From positions 1,054,001 to 1,118,000 of the forward strand of contig NZ_CP043026.1 in NCBI RefSeq assembly GCF_008086545.1: a stretch of 64,000 bases of DNA. Direction: 5' to 3'. The first letter of the stretch is position 1. Every line of letters starts with the position of its first letter. The DNA is from Spiroplasma chinense (GTDB lineage Bacteria; Bacillota_I; Bacilli_A; Mycoplasmatales; Mycoplasmataceae). The notes below the pieces were generated by a model that was not told the DNA's origin, did no database searches, and saw only the letters and a list, made by a program, of their open reading frames with translations. Position numbers and translations under genes: made by a program. Positions 55,184 to 64,000 of the stretch are shown in pieces.

Positions 55184-58135
55184 TTAGCTTGCGTTACTAA
55201 TTTTTTTAGCTTCAATAAGTTTAATTTGCACTAATTTAGTAATACCTTTTTGTTGCATTGTTGCTCCAAATAAAATATCACAATTTTCCATAGTACCAAT
55301 TCTGTGAGTTACAATCATAAATTGTGTCTCATTGATAAAAGTTTTTATATATTTTGCAAAACGTTCAACGTTTGCAATATCTAAAGGTGCTTCAACCTCA
55401 TCAAGAATAACCAATGGAATTGGTTTTACTTTTAAGATTGAGAATAATACTGATAAAGCTACCATAGATTTTTCTCCCCCTGATAATAAGTTTAGGTTAC
55501 TAATTTTTTTACCTGGTGGTGAAATTTTAATATCAATTCCAGAATTTAAAATATCGTCTGGATTTGTATAAACTATGTTTGCTGTTCCTCCCCCAAACAA
55601 TGTTGCGAAAGTATTTGGTAATGCACCATTAACATCTTTAATAATTTTTTTGAACTGAACAACCATTTGTTCGTCCATGTCATTAATAGCTTCTTTTAAA
55701 TTATTAATTGATTCGATTACATCATTTGTTTGTTCAACATAATGCTCATATCTTTCGTTTTCTTCTTTGAATTCCTGGATAGCATCAAGGTTAATATTTC
55801 CTAATGATTTAATTTCTTGTCTTAGTAAATTAATTCTATCTCTTGTTTGTTCTTCATTATCAACATTTGTTTGTTCTATTGAAATTGCAGATTCAAAAGT
55901 TAGGTTATAATTTTGTGCAAGTCTTTCAGAAGCTGAAGATTGTTTTTCAAACATCAACATTGAATCTGCATTTAGGTTTGCATATTTATCTTTCATTGCA
56001 GACAACATTCTTCTATCTTCATCGATTGTTGAGTGAAGTTTGTTTTGTCTTTCATTAGATTTATCTTTAAGAGATCTAATAACGTTCATTTGTTGTTGAA
56101 TTTCTTCTTTTCTTGCTTCACAATCTGTAACTTGTTCAATAATTTTAATAATTTGTTCATCAAGAGATTGAAATTCTTGTTCTCCACCATCCAACTCTTT
56201 TCCGGTAAGAACTCTATATTCTTCACGAATATCTGCTTGAGATTTTTCAATTTGTTCAGTTGCAGCTTTTGCACTACCAATGGCAGTTTGAATTTCTGCA
56301 ATCTCTTCTCTTGATTGTTCGATGTGATCACTTAATGAATTTACTTGTCCTTGTAGGTCAAGTTCGTTTGAATCTAGTATATTTTTCTTTTCTTCAAGTT
56401 CACTAATTCTCATTGATTCGTTTAGAAGATTATTTTTTTGTTTTCTACTTCCCCCAACAATAGCTCCGTGTGGTAAAACTCTTTCCCCATCCAGTGTAAC
56501 TATGTTGAATTTGTAGTTTGTTAATTTTGCAACTTCAATTGCATCATCATATTTATCAACAACAATGTAAGTTGCCAATAAATAATCTAAAACTACTTGA
56601 TATTTTTTTTCTATTTTAATTAGTTCATTTGCAAAACCTACAAAACCTTTTGCTTTTTGAATTGCAAATCTCATGTCGCTTTTAATGTAGTTAGCTCTTA
56701 ATGTATCTAATGGTAAGAATGTTGCATAACCTGCTTTATTTGATTTTAAGAATTCAATTGCAGCTTTTACATCAGCACTATTTCTAGCAACAACGTTTTG
56801 AAGTGAATTTTGTACAACACTTGCTATTGCATTTTCATATTGCTTATCTACGTTTATTAACTCTTGAACAGTTCCAATAATTCCTGCTAAAACTTTTTTG
56901 TTTTCTAAAATATTTCTTACACCTTCAAAAAGATTATCATTTGAATTTTTTCTAGCATATAAGTTTTCTAAAGTTGATTCAATTCTAGCGTTTTCTTTTC
57001 TTAATAGGTCTAATTTTTTGTTTAATTCAAATCTTTGCTTACTAAAGTCTTCTAAAGCATTTCTTTTTTCCACTTTGTCTGCTAATAATTTACCCAGTTT
57101 TTGTTCTTCTGAATTTAATTTAATTTCTAATTCTTTTGCCTTATTTTTAAGATCACTGATTCTAAATTCTTTATCGTCAATATCAACTTTTGATTTTTTA
57201 GATTCTAAACTAATTCTTGAAACTTTTAATTGACCTATTTCATCAACTATTTTTGTAAATTCTTTATTAAGTTTTGAAAGTTCTCTTTCGTTTTCAAAAC
57301 TTGATTTATTAATATTATTAAATTCTTCACTTCTACTTTGAATTGCTTTTTCTAAAGATGAAATTTGAGTTTTCATTTCAACTTTTTCTTCACTAATTTC
57401 TAAAATTCTTTTTTTGTAAAGTTGAATATCTTTTACTAAAACAGCTACTTCAATTTGTTTTAGTTCATCAAATTTTGTTTGATATTCTGAAGCTTTTTTT
57501 GACTGTCTTTTAAGTGAAGGCAATTTTCTTTCAATTTCATTAATAATGTCATTGATTCTATCCAAATTATCTTGGCTTCTTAAAAGTTTTCTAATAGCTT
57601 CTTCTTTTCTCTTTTTGTATCTAGCAACACCTGCTGCTTCATCAAAAAGTCTTCTTCTTTGTTCTGGACTTGATTCAACAAATGATGAAATTGATCCTTG
57701 AGAAATAATTGCAAGAGAAGATTTTGTCAATCCAGTCTCTAGAGCAATATCTTGTATATCTTTTAATCTTACTTTTGAACCATTTATGTAATATTCTGAT
57801 TCTTTTGTTAACTTGAAAAATTTTCGAGTTATTGATACTTCATTATAATCTAAAGAGCTAAATGCTCGTGTACTATTGTCAAAAACAAGAGTGACTTCTG
57901 CCATATTTAGTGGTTTTCTGTCTGAACTACCAGAAAAAACAATATCCTCCATAGAATCACCTCTAAGAGATTTTGAAGATTGTTCTCCTAATGCTCACAT
58001 TATAGCGTCTGTAATGTTTGATTTTCCTGACCCATTCGGCCCGACAATTCCTGTCATAGCAAAATCAAAGTTTAGGGTTGTTGGTTCTGCGAAAGACTTA
58101 AACCCAAACGCTTCGATACGTTTTATAAATATCAT
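55184..58135 (-). CDS. smc: Chromosome segregation protein SMC
   Basis: About 983 residues, shorter than the nearly 1190 of Bacillus, with shorter coiled-coil arms. Head: [20 protein letters not shown], Walker [21 protein letters not shown]. Hinge at about residues 400-560 ([20 protein letters not shown]). C-terminal head: signature [18 protein letters not shown] and Walker [21 protein letters not shown]. It compacts and segregates the chromosome with ScpAB. Start ATG follows GAGGTAAAAA. Confidence 0.97.
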
Positions 58136-58243
58136 AATTTTTTACCTCTTGTTTTTGTATATAGCCGTCCTATATAACTTACATTTGTTATTATATAGAT
58201 TTTTTAAAATAATCAAACTTTTTTTAAAATTTTTCCCTACAAA

Positions 58244-58264
58244 AAACCCCTTTGAAAGGGGCTT
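58244..58264 (-). terminator. Terminator after rnc
   Basis: CCCCTTT-G-AAAGGGG stem followed on the - strand by T residues. Confidence 0.88.
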
Positions 58265-58274
58265 TTAAAATTTT

Positions 58275-58958
58275 TTAAATTTTGTTCTTTATTTTTGATA
58301 ATGCGTTTTTTGCAGCTTCTTGTTCTGCTTGTTTTTTGTTTGATCCTTGACCTACTCCATAAACCATTCCGTCTAAAGTACAATTTACAGTAAATATCAT
58401 TTTGTTATCTTCAAGTTTTTCTTGACTTATTGTAACATATGATAATTCACTTCTCATTTCGACTTGAATAAGTTCTTGCAATTCTGATTTAAAATCACGA
58501 ATTGCATCCAAGAAAATATCTAAGTTGCTTTCACTAAAAATGGTTGCATTTAGTCATTTAACTAATGCATCAGGACCAGCTTCTAAATAAATTGCAGCTG
58601 TCATTGATTCGTAAGCATCTGCTAAAATTGAATCTTTTTCATAACCTTTTGACTCAAGTTCCCCAACTCCAAGTCTCAACAGTTTTCCAAGACCAATAAT
58701 TCTTGAAAACTGTGCTAATGTTTCTTTTCTAACAATAGAACTTCTGTATCTTGTCAGAATTCCTTCGTTTGATTTAGGGAATTTTTTAAATAAATATTCA
58801 CTAACTTTTTGTTGTAATATTGCATCACCAAGAAACTCTAATCTTTGGTAGTTTTTAGCAATTCTATGTTCATTTGAATAAGAATTGTGTGTAACTGCCT
58901 CATCATATAGAGCGTTATCTTTTGGTGTTATGCCAAACTTTTCTAAAAATTCTCTCAT
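58275..58958 (-). CDS. rnc: Ribonuclease III
   Basis: About 227 residues. The catalytic signature RLEFLGDAILQQKVSEYLFK and the late acidic residues (DSILADAYESMTAAIYLEAG) form the RNase III domain; a dsRNA-binding domain closes the protein (GVGQGSNKKQAEQEAAKNAL). It cuts the rRNA precursor stems described at 5350-5371/7066-7087 and 2184-2200/5285-5301. Start is one base from the plsX stop. Confidence 0.96.
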
Positions 58959-58959
58959 T

Positions 58960-59967
58960 TTATCCTTCTTTTAGAACTTTTTTGATTTTATTTAATACAT
59001 CGTTGTTGATTGCGTTATATGTCATTGATAATGTTGCATAGAAAGATACAGCATCACTAGATCCATGTGATTTGAAAGCAATTTTGTTTGCTCCCAATAA
59101 AATTGCACCAGCATGGTTTTTGTAGTCAAATTTTGCCCCCACTTCTTTGAAAGCTTTTCTCAAACGAAGTGCTGCCAATTTTCTAAATAAATTTTTTGTA
59201 ATTGCTGCTTTAATTTCAGATAAAAGATTTTTCCCCATTCCTTCAACTGCTTTTAAAACCATATTTCCTGCAAAACCATCAGTTACAATAATATCAACAA
59301 GACCAGACGCTAAATATCTTGATTCTATATTACCTGTAAAGTTAAGTGATTTATTTTCGCTTAATAATTTATATGCCTCTTTGTGCATTTCTGTACCTTT
59401 TGATTTTTCTTCTCCAAGATTCAATAATGCTATGTTAGGATTTTCAATTCCTCTAATTGCTTTTGCATAAGCATTTGCCATAATAGCAAATTTTTCAATG
59501 TCTTCTGCACTACATTCAAGGTTTGCACCTACATCTAATAATAAAGTTACTTTGTCTTTAACAATAGTTGGAATAACTGGCATAAATGCCGGTCTTTCGA
59601 TTCCTTCAATTTCTTTTAGTATAAAGTGGCAACCAGCAATAAACGGAGCTGTAGCTCCCCCTGTTGTAATTGCATCAGCTTTTCCTTCGTTTACAAGTTC
59701 AATTGCTCTAACCATAGAAGAATCTTTTTTTCTTCTTATGTCCATAATCCCATCAGTCATTTCAATGACTTGAGTAGTATTTAAAAATTCTACTTGTTCA
59801 GGGTTATATTTTTTCTTAGTTAGCGCTTTTCTTAACTCTGCTTCATCTCCAACAAAGATGATTTTAAGATCTTTACGCTCACCTAAAAGTTTAATAGCAG
59901 CATCTACTGCTGGAATTAAACCTTTATCCGAACCCATAACATCAAATGCTATCGTTTTAAATTCCAT
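58960..59967 (-). CDS. plsX: Phosphate acyltransferase PlsX
   Basis: About 335 residues, the usual length, starting MEFKTIAFDVMGSDKGLIPA. Conserved blocks are MVRAIELVNEGKADAITTGG, TLLLDVGANLECSAED and GNIESRYLASGLVDIIVTDG followed by FAGNMVLKAVEG. It makes acyl-phosphate from acyl-ACP for phosphatidic acid synthesis. Normally rpmF (L32) precedes it; here a Cys-rich gene does. Confidence 0.96.
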   Translation of the reverse strand: MEFKTIAFDVMGSDKGLIPAVDAAIKLLGERKDLKIIFVGDEAELRKALTKKKYNPEQVEFLNTTQVIEMTDGIMDIRRKKDSSMVRAIELVNEGKADAITTGGATAPFIAGCHFILKEIEGIERPAFMPVIPTIVKDKVTLLLDVGANLECSAEDIEKFAIMANAYAKAIRGIENPNIALLNLGEEKSKGTEMHKEAYKLLSENKSLNFTGNIESRYLASGLVDIIVTDGFAGNMVLKAVEGMGKNLLSEIKAAITKNLFRKLAALRLRKAFKEVGAKFDYKNHAGAILLGANKIAFKSHGSSDAVSFYATLSMTYNAINNDVLNKIKKVLKEG

Positions 59968-60029
59968 ATTTTTTCTCCAATTCCATTTAAATTATATATT
60001 AATAATTTTATATCTTGTTAATTTCAAAC

Positions 60030-60070
60030 AAAAACTTTCTGTTATAAAAAATTGATACAGAAAGTTTATA
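60030..60070 (-). terminator. Terminator after the Cys-rich gene
   Basis: AAACTTTCTGT/ACAGAAAGTTT stem with a 15-base loop, then T-rich sequence. Confidence 0.75.
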
Positions 60071-60074
60071 ATTT

Positions 60075-60293
60075 CTATTTTTTGTATTTTGCTTTGTTTT
60101 CTTGTTGGCGGGCACTTCCCTCTGAACAACAAGGACATTTTTTTGTCAAACAAACTTGACAACCAATACATTTTAAACAACTTTGACATCCATGGAATGA
60201 ACCACTACAAACTCTACAAGTGTAACAGTTATGGGCTCCTCCAGGACAACAAACGTCTTTGTTTGAAGCATCATTATTTTTTGGTAACGGCAT
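60075..60293 (-). CDS. Cysteine-rich mini-protein (13 Cys in 72 residues)
   Basis: 72 residues, SD GGGGG, own terminator. The core is a run of C-x2-C spacings: CYTCRVCSGSFHGCQSC, then LKCIGCQVC and KKCPCC, after an initial CC. The N-terminus (MPLPKNNDASNKDV) and basic tail are polar; there is no signal peptide or membrane segment, so it should be cytosolic. This density of Cys pairs fits several zinc or Fe-S sites in one small protein, as in metallothioneins or zinc-ribbon repeats. Mollicute proteins are usually poor in Cys. No known family recognised. Confidence 0.85.
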   Translation of the reverse strand: MPLPKNNDASNKDVCCPGGAHNCYTCRVCSGSFHGCQSCLKCIGCQVCLTKKCPCCSEGSARQQENKAKYKK

Positions 60294-60337
60294 GTTATTA
60301 CCCCCTTTTTCTAATGATAGATATAATTATATCAAAA

Positions 60338-60370
60338 ATAAAAATATAGGCAAATATCCTATATTTTTGG
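60338..60370 (-). terminator. Terminator after the small coiled-coil gene
   Basis: AAAAATATAGG/CCTATATTTTT stem, 100 bases beyond the first stop codon; a second in-frame TAG sits in the stem. Confidence 0.78.
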
Positions 60371-60439
60371 TTCTATTCACTTAATTTCACAAAAAGTTTT
60401 TGTACGTTTTCATTTATAACCATACTTTTTAATGCATTT

Positions 60440-60616
60440 TTATACAATGTTTTTTGTTTTGTTTTCAACCATTGCCCTTAACTCTTTTATTCCATTTCCT
60501 AGTTCTTCAGATTGTTTTCTTGTTTCTTCAAATTGTTTTCTTGTTTCTTCAAATTGTTTTTTTAATTCTTTTATATTTTTTTCAAGTTTGCTAACTCCTA
60601 TTGGACACTTTGACAT
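60440..60616 (-). CDS. Small coiled-coil protein, possibly interrupted
   Basis: 58 residues from ATG at 60616 after AGGGAG, ending at TAA (60440-60442). It has a tandem heptad repeat (KQFEETRKQFEETRKQSEEL) and is predicted to form a coiled coil. In the same frame after the TAA another 27 codons stay open (KKYGYKWKRTKTFCEIKW), using two TGA-Trp codons, and end at a TAG inside the terminator stem. That suggests an original gene of about 86 codons that acquired a nonsense codon. Function unknown. Confidence 0.65.
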   Translation of the reverse strand: MSKCPIGVSKLEKNIKELKKQFEETRKQFEETRKQSEELGNGIKELRAMVENKTKNIV

Positions 60617-60689
60617 TCTAATAACTCCCTCTTTATTTGATTTACTTTACAATTTATTTTTTATTAACTTAATTTTTTCTTAAAAACAA

Positions 60690-63600
60690 TTAATATTCTG
60701 TTAAAGCACGTTTTTTAATTTGAATTATAGCAGAAACTCAACCAATAAACATGATTGCTGCAATTGAAATAAATGAAACTATTGGTATTCAAGGCAATAC
60801 TGGTATTACCAGCAATACTTTTAGTTTATTTCAAACTATTAACCTAATAACAGCTCAAGTAATCATTGAAAGTCCATAAGCTGTAATAAATGCAAACAGA
60901 GAACCTGTTACATATCTTCCAATAACCATTCAGTTGATTTTTTTGTCTGTATATCCTAACGACCTCATAATTGTAATGATACTTATAGCATCACTTATTA
61001 TAATGTTCATAATTACTACCAGCAATATTATTAACAACATTACATCAATTGCAATATACATTAACATAGTTCTTGACATTTCTTCCATCATAGAATTAAT
61101 AGCAGATTTTATAATTGGTAAAACAACAATATTTCCACCCAATACATTTCCATCCATTATGTAATTAAATTCTTTATCCACAGATTTTAAAGCATTTTCT
61201 AATTGTTGTTTTTTATCTCCTAAGAAAGCTTCTAGCAATTCACCTAAATTTTCTCATTGTTCCGAACCTACAATTTCTTTTCAATAAACATCTAACATAG
61301 GGCCCAATCACTCTTTAGCTTCAGTTCCTCCTAAAATATTTGAAGTTTGAACAGCTGAAGTTTCAAGTCTGTTTTTAAAGTTTTTACCCAAGTTTTCTAG
61401 ATCATTAATATTAAATTCTCCGTCAATACTTGGCTTTGTACTATATTTTGCGTTAAAGTAATTTTCATTCGGATCTAATTTTTCTTTATCTCCAAACTTA
61501 TCAAATAAGTTGTTGTAGTCAAGATAGAAATTTTCCATCATGTTATCGTTTTTGTTAATACCAACAACTTTTAAATCAATACTCATTCTTCCTTCAACTC
61601 CAACGTTTAAAGGAATAACATCTCCAATTTTTAGATTTAAAAGTCTTTGAACTCTTGCAGAAACTAATCCTGGAATTTCTTGGCCAGGCAACTCTTCTCT
61701 TAATTTATCAAATTGTTCATTGGTAATTCCATCAAAATTATAAGTATTTCTTGGACTACCATATTTTCCTGTGGTATCAAAAGAAATAATATATGTACTT
61801 TCTGGGTCTAATTCTGAACTATTTTTTTCAGCAGCTGGAACATTGTAAGTTAATAGATCAGTGTTTTTATCAAATAACGCTGAATTCGAAGTTATAAATT
61901 GGTCTGTTGAAAAATCTTTAATAACAATTTCTGCCAAGAAAGTTGCAAGTCCTGTATTTAATGCACTAGTTCCACCAGTTTCTCCTTCTTCTTCATTATT
62001 ATTATTTCCATCATTTGGATTTGAACTATCAATATTTACTTGTCCAAGTAAATATTTTTGATATTCTTGTGGGTCAGAACAATTTGTAAATGAAGAACTT
62101 GCAGAAGAAATACATGAGTATTTTGCAATATCACTTAATCAAATACTATTAAATTCTTCTGTTTTGTCATTTTTAACAGCATACATTGTATTTTCACTAT
62201 CTGGTTCAATGATTTTTAATAATTGCTGCAAAGTTGTCATATTTAGATCATTTATGTTTGTAGGAATATCATCAATATTTTCAAATGGAGTAAATAACGC
62301 TAACGCATTAAACACCATAGAAGCATAAGTGCTATTTTCTTGAGTAATCAACTCTCTTCTAGCAAGATCATCTCTTGTTTCAGAAAGCTTTGTCATTAAT
62401 TTGTTAATTTCTAAATACTTATTAAATGATTTTGCATCATCTGAATTTTGTAAAAAGTTTTCTACAGTTCCATATTCACTGATATCAAATCATTTAATTC
62501 TTTTTTTATAACTTCTTTCGTCTAATGTAATTTTATTTCAAACAGCTATATTTGAAGTTCCTTGTAAATGATAATAGTGATTCATATCTTCTGAGAAATA
62601 ATTGAAAGCACCATTTATCATATTATTAATTACAGGCAATGCTCTCATTTGCATAGTAAACAAATATGAACTCAATCCTATCAATCCCATTATTAAGAAG
62701 AATTTTCCTTTACCATGAGACACAAAAGCATCTTGCATTCTATAAGTGAATGCAATGTTTCGTTTTCTAAAGTAACTTAGCAATGCATAATTTATTCCTG
62801 CAAAAATTAATGCTGGAGGGAAAATTACATAAATTATTTTATTTAAGTGTTTAAAGGTTTTTTGTTTTGGACCTTTGCTTAAAAGGTCCAAAGCAGATTC
62901 GTTCATATATCTAAATATTGTCATATATGAAATTGCAGAGAACAATAAAGGTACCCCAATAATCAAAAGAGTTAAAAAGATTGGGTTTGAGTAAATTGAT
63001 TGATAATCAAAAATAACTATGTTTGCATATGTTTTTGTAGCCGCTTTAATTTGGAAAGGAATTGAAAGAGCATAACCTATTGCAATAGAAATTGTCATAA
63101 CAATCATAGTTTTGACTGCAAATACTCATGTAAGTTCTCTTGTTGTATAACCAAGCGATTTAAATACACCAAGTTGTCTTCTAGTATCTCTAATTTCTTT
63201 CTTTATTACAAATAAAACAAAGAAGAAACCAAGTACAAACAAGATTCCACCAATTACTCCGAAAATTCAAGTCATAATTCTAAGGTTTTCAAGTTGTGCT
63301 ATTTGTTCATGATGTTTCATGGTTTTAAATGGTAAAGTCCTTCTAGAAAAGAAATTATAAAACAAATCATTCATGTCATATTTAGAATTTTTTATCATTC
63401 TATCTTGGATGATATATGTATTACTATCGAATTTAAAATCTGTTTTGAAGTTTATATCAAATATTTGTTGGTTAAAAAATGAACTGTCTACAAATATTTG
63501 TGCATAATTTTTATTTGATTCAAAAATTCCTGAATTAGATGGTGTTAAAGTAGAATACTTAATAGCTTCTCCAACAATTCTAAACTGAATTCTTGCTCCA

Positions 63601-64000
63601 GAAACTGCAATTGTTAATGTATTTCCTATTTTTAAATTTCTTGATTTTAAAAATAGGTCATTTACATACGCATCATACACAGTTGTATTAATGGTATAAG
63701 GGTCAATTTTGTTTTGACCTTTTTCTACAATTAAGTTGTTTAAATTTGCATCATTTGAGCTTTTTTGTACAGCATTTAAAGATTCGATTTGAACTTTAAC
63801 TTCTGTTGAGTTTGAAACGTCTTGAAATCTTGACACTAGTCTTTGAAAAACATTGTATCTAAAATCTTTTTCGTTTTGTTCAACTTGTTCTAATAACCTA
63901 TTAGAAATATAAGAAACAAAACTTCCTCCAGCATTATATTTTACAAAATCTTCAATTAAAGATTGTGAAAAAATATCACTATATTTGACCTCTTTATTAT
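60690..64000 (-). CDS. Large FtsX-domain ABC transporter permease (5' end outside window)
   Basis: More than 1100 residues in one frame, with TGA-Trp throughout; the start is beyond 64000. Two FtsX-like units are visible: LGVFKSLGYTTRELTWVFAV with surrounding helices near 63100-63270, and IMRSLGYTDKKINWMVIGRY near 60900, which closes the protein. Between them lie large extracellular regions (for example 61308-62400). Such giant permeases with a separate ATPase are typical of Mollicutes; the substrate is unknown, with lipoproteins, peptides or lipids possible. The partner ATPase was not seen in this window. Confidence 0.9.

Noticed and set aside
60529-60580. Tandem TTCTTGTTTCTTCAAATTG units as a possible CRISPR or transposon repeat
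   Set aside because: The two short units are in-frame heptad repeats of the coiled-coil gene (KQFEETR), with no spacers or further copies.

Overview
The window is a stretch of an AT-rich Mollicutes chromosome, most likely from the Spiroplasma/Entomoplasma/Mesoplasma lineage. TGA must be read as tryptophan: almost every recognisable protein (Pgi, FtsY, SufS, PstB, Smc and others) is broken at TGA codons under the standard code and becomes full length when TGA encodes Trp. Other lineage signs are lipoproteins ending their signal in VVAC, a PTS-based carbon economy and Rho-independent hairpins after nearly every transcription unit. The exact genus is an inference; a complete SUF operon would fit Spiroplasma. 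No stretch over 300 bases lacks a gene. No tRNA, CRISPR array, insertion sequence or prophage was seen.

Layout. 1-1.9 kb: end of an unknown membrane protein and a two-gene ABC transporter (- strand). 2.0-7.1 kb: one 16S-23S-5S rRNA operon (- strand) with processing stems, a consensus-like promoter and a terminator. 7.2-22.3 kb: an accessory-looking region with six DUF3137 paralogues (three on each strand) and a LemA protein, around housekeeping genes gapN, a SPOUT RNA methyltransferase, a dimeric-type dUTPase, pgi, an S1-domain protein and an Nfu scaffold. 22.3-26.9 kb: sufCDSUB. 27.0-30.8 kb: two overlapping large lipoprotein genes. 30.9-43.4 kb: HIT protein, YhaM-like nuclease, a strange E2-like protein that has lost its catalytic residues, a tandem pair of unknown proteins, trmFO-cutC-metK behind a SAM-I-like riboswitch, a hydrolase, and ftsY-ylxM-ymdB. 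43.6-50.2 kb: a sugar PTS (EIICB, EIIA) in one operon with 6-phosphogluconate dehydrogenase, with an RpiR regulator upstream, flanked by related polytopic membrane proteins. 50.3-55.2 kb: pstS-pstCA(fused)-pstB-phoU. 55.2-60.6 kb: smc, rnc, plsX, a 13-cysteine mini-protein and a small coiled-coil gene that may be interrupted. 60.7-64 kb: a giant FtsX-type permease running off the end.

How it fits together. GapN and Gnd are both dehydrogenases that can supply NADPH in a cell with little else to make it; Pgi and the PTS feed glycolysis. SufBCDSU with Nfu makes Fe-S clusters. Pst/PhoU imports phosphate. Rnc, YhaM, the SPOUT enzyme and TrmFO process or modify RNA; FtsY, Smc and PlsX serve secretion, chromosome segregation and lipid synthesis.

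The most interesting items are the E2-like pseudoenzyme (32367-34217), the PTS-gnd operon that suggests uptake of a sugar acid such as gluconate, the Cys-rich protein upstream of plsX, the DUF3137/LemA cluster and the S-box upstream of metK.
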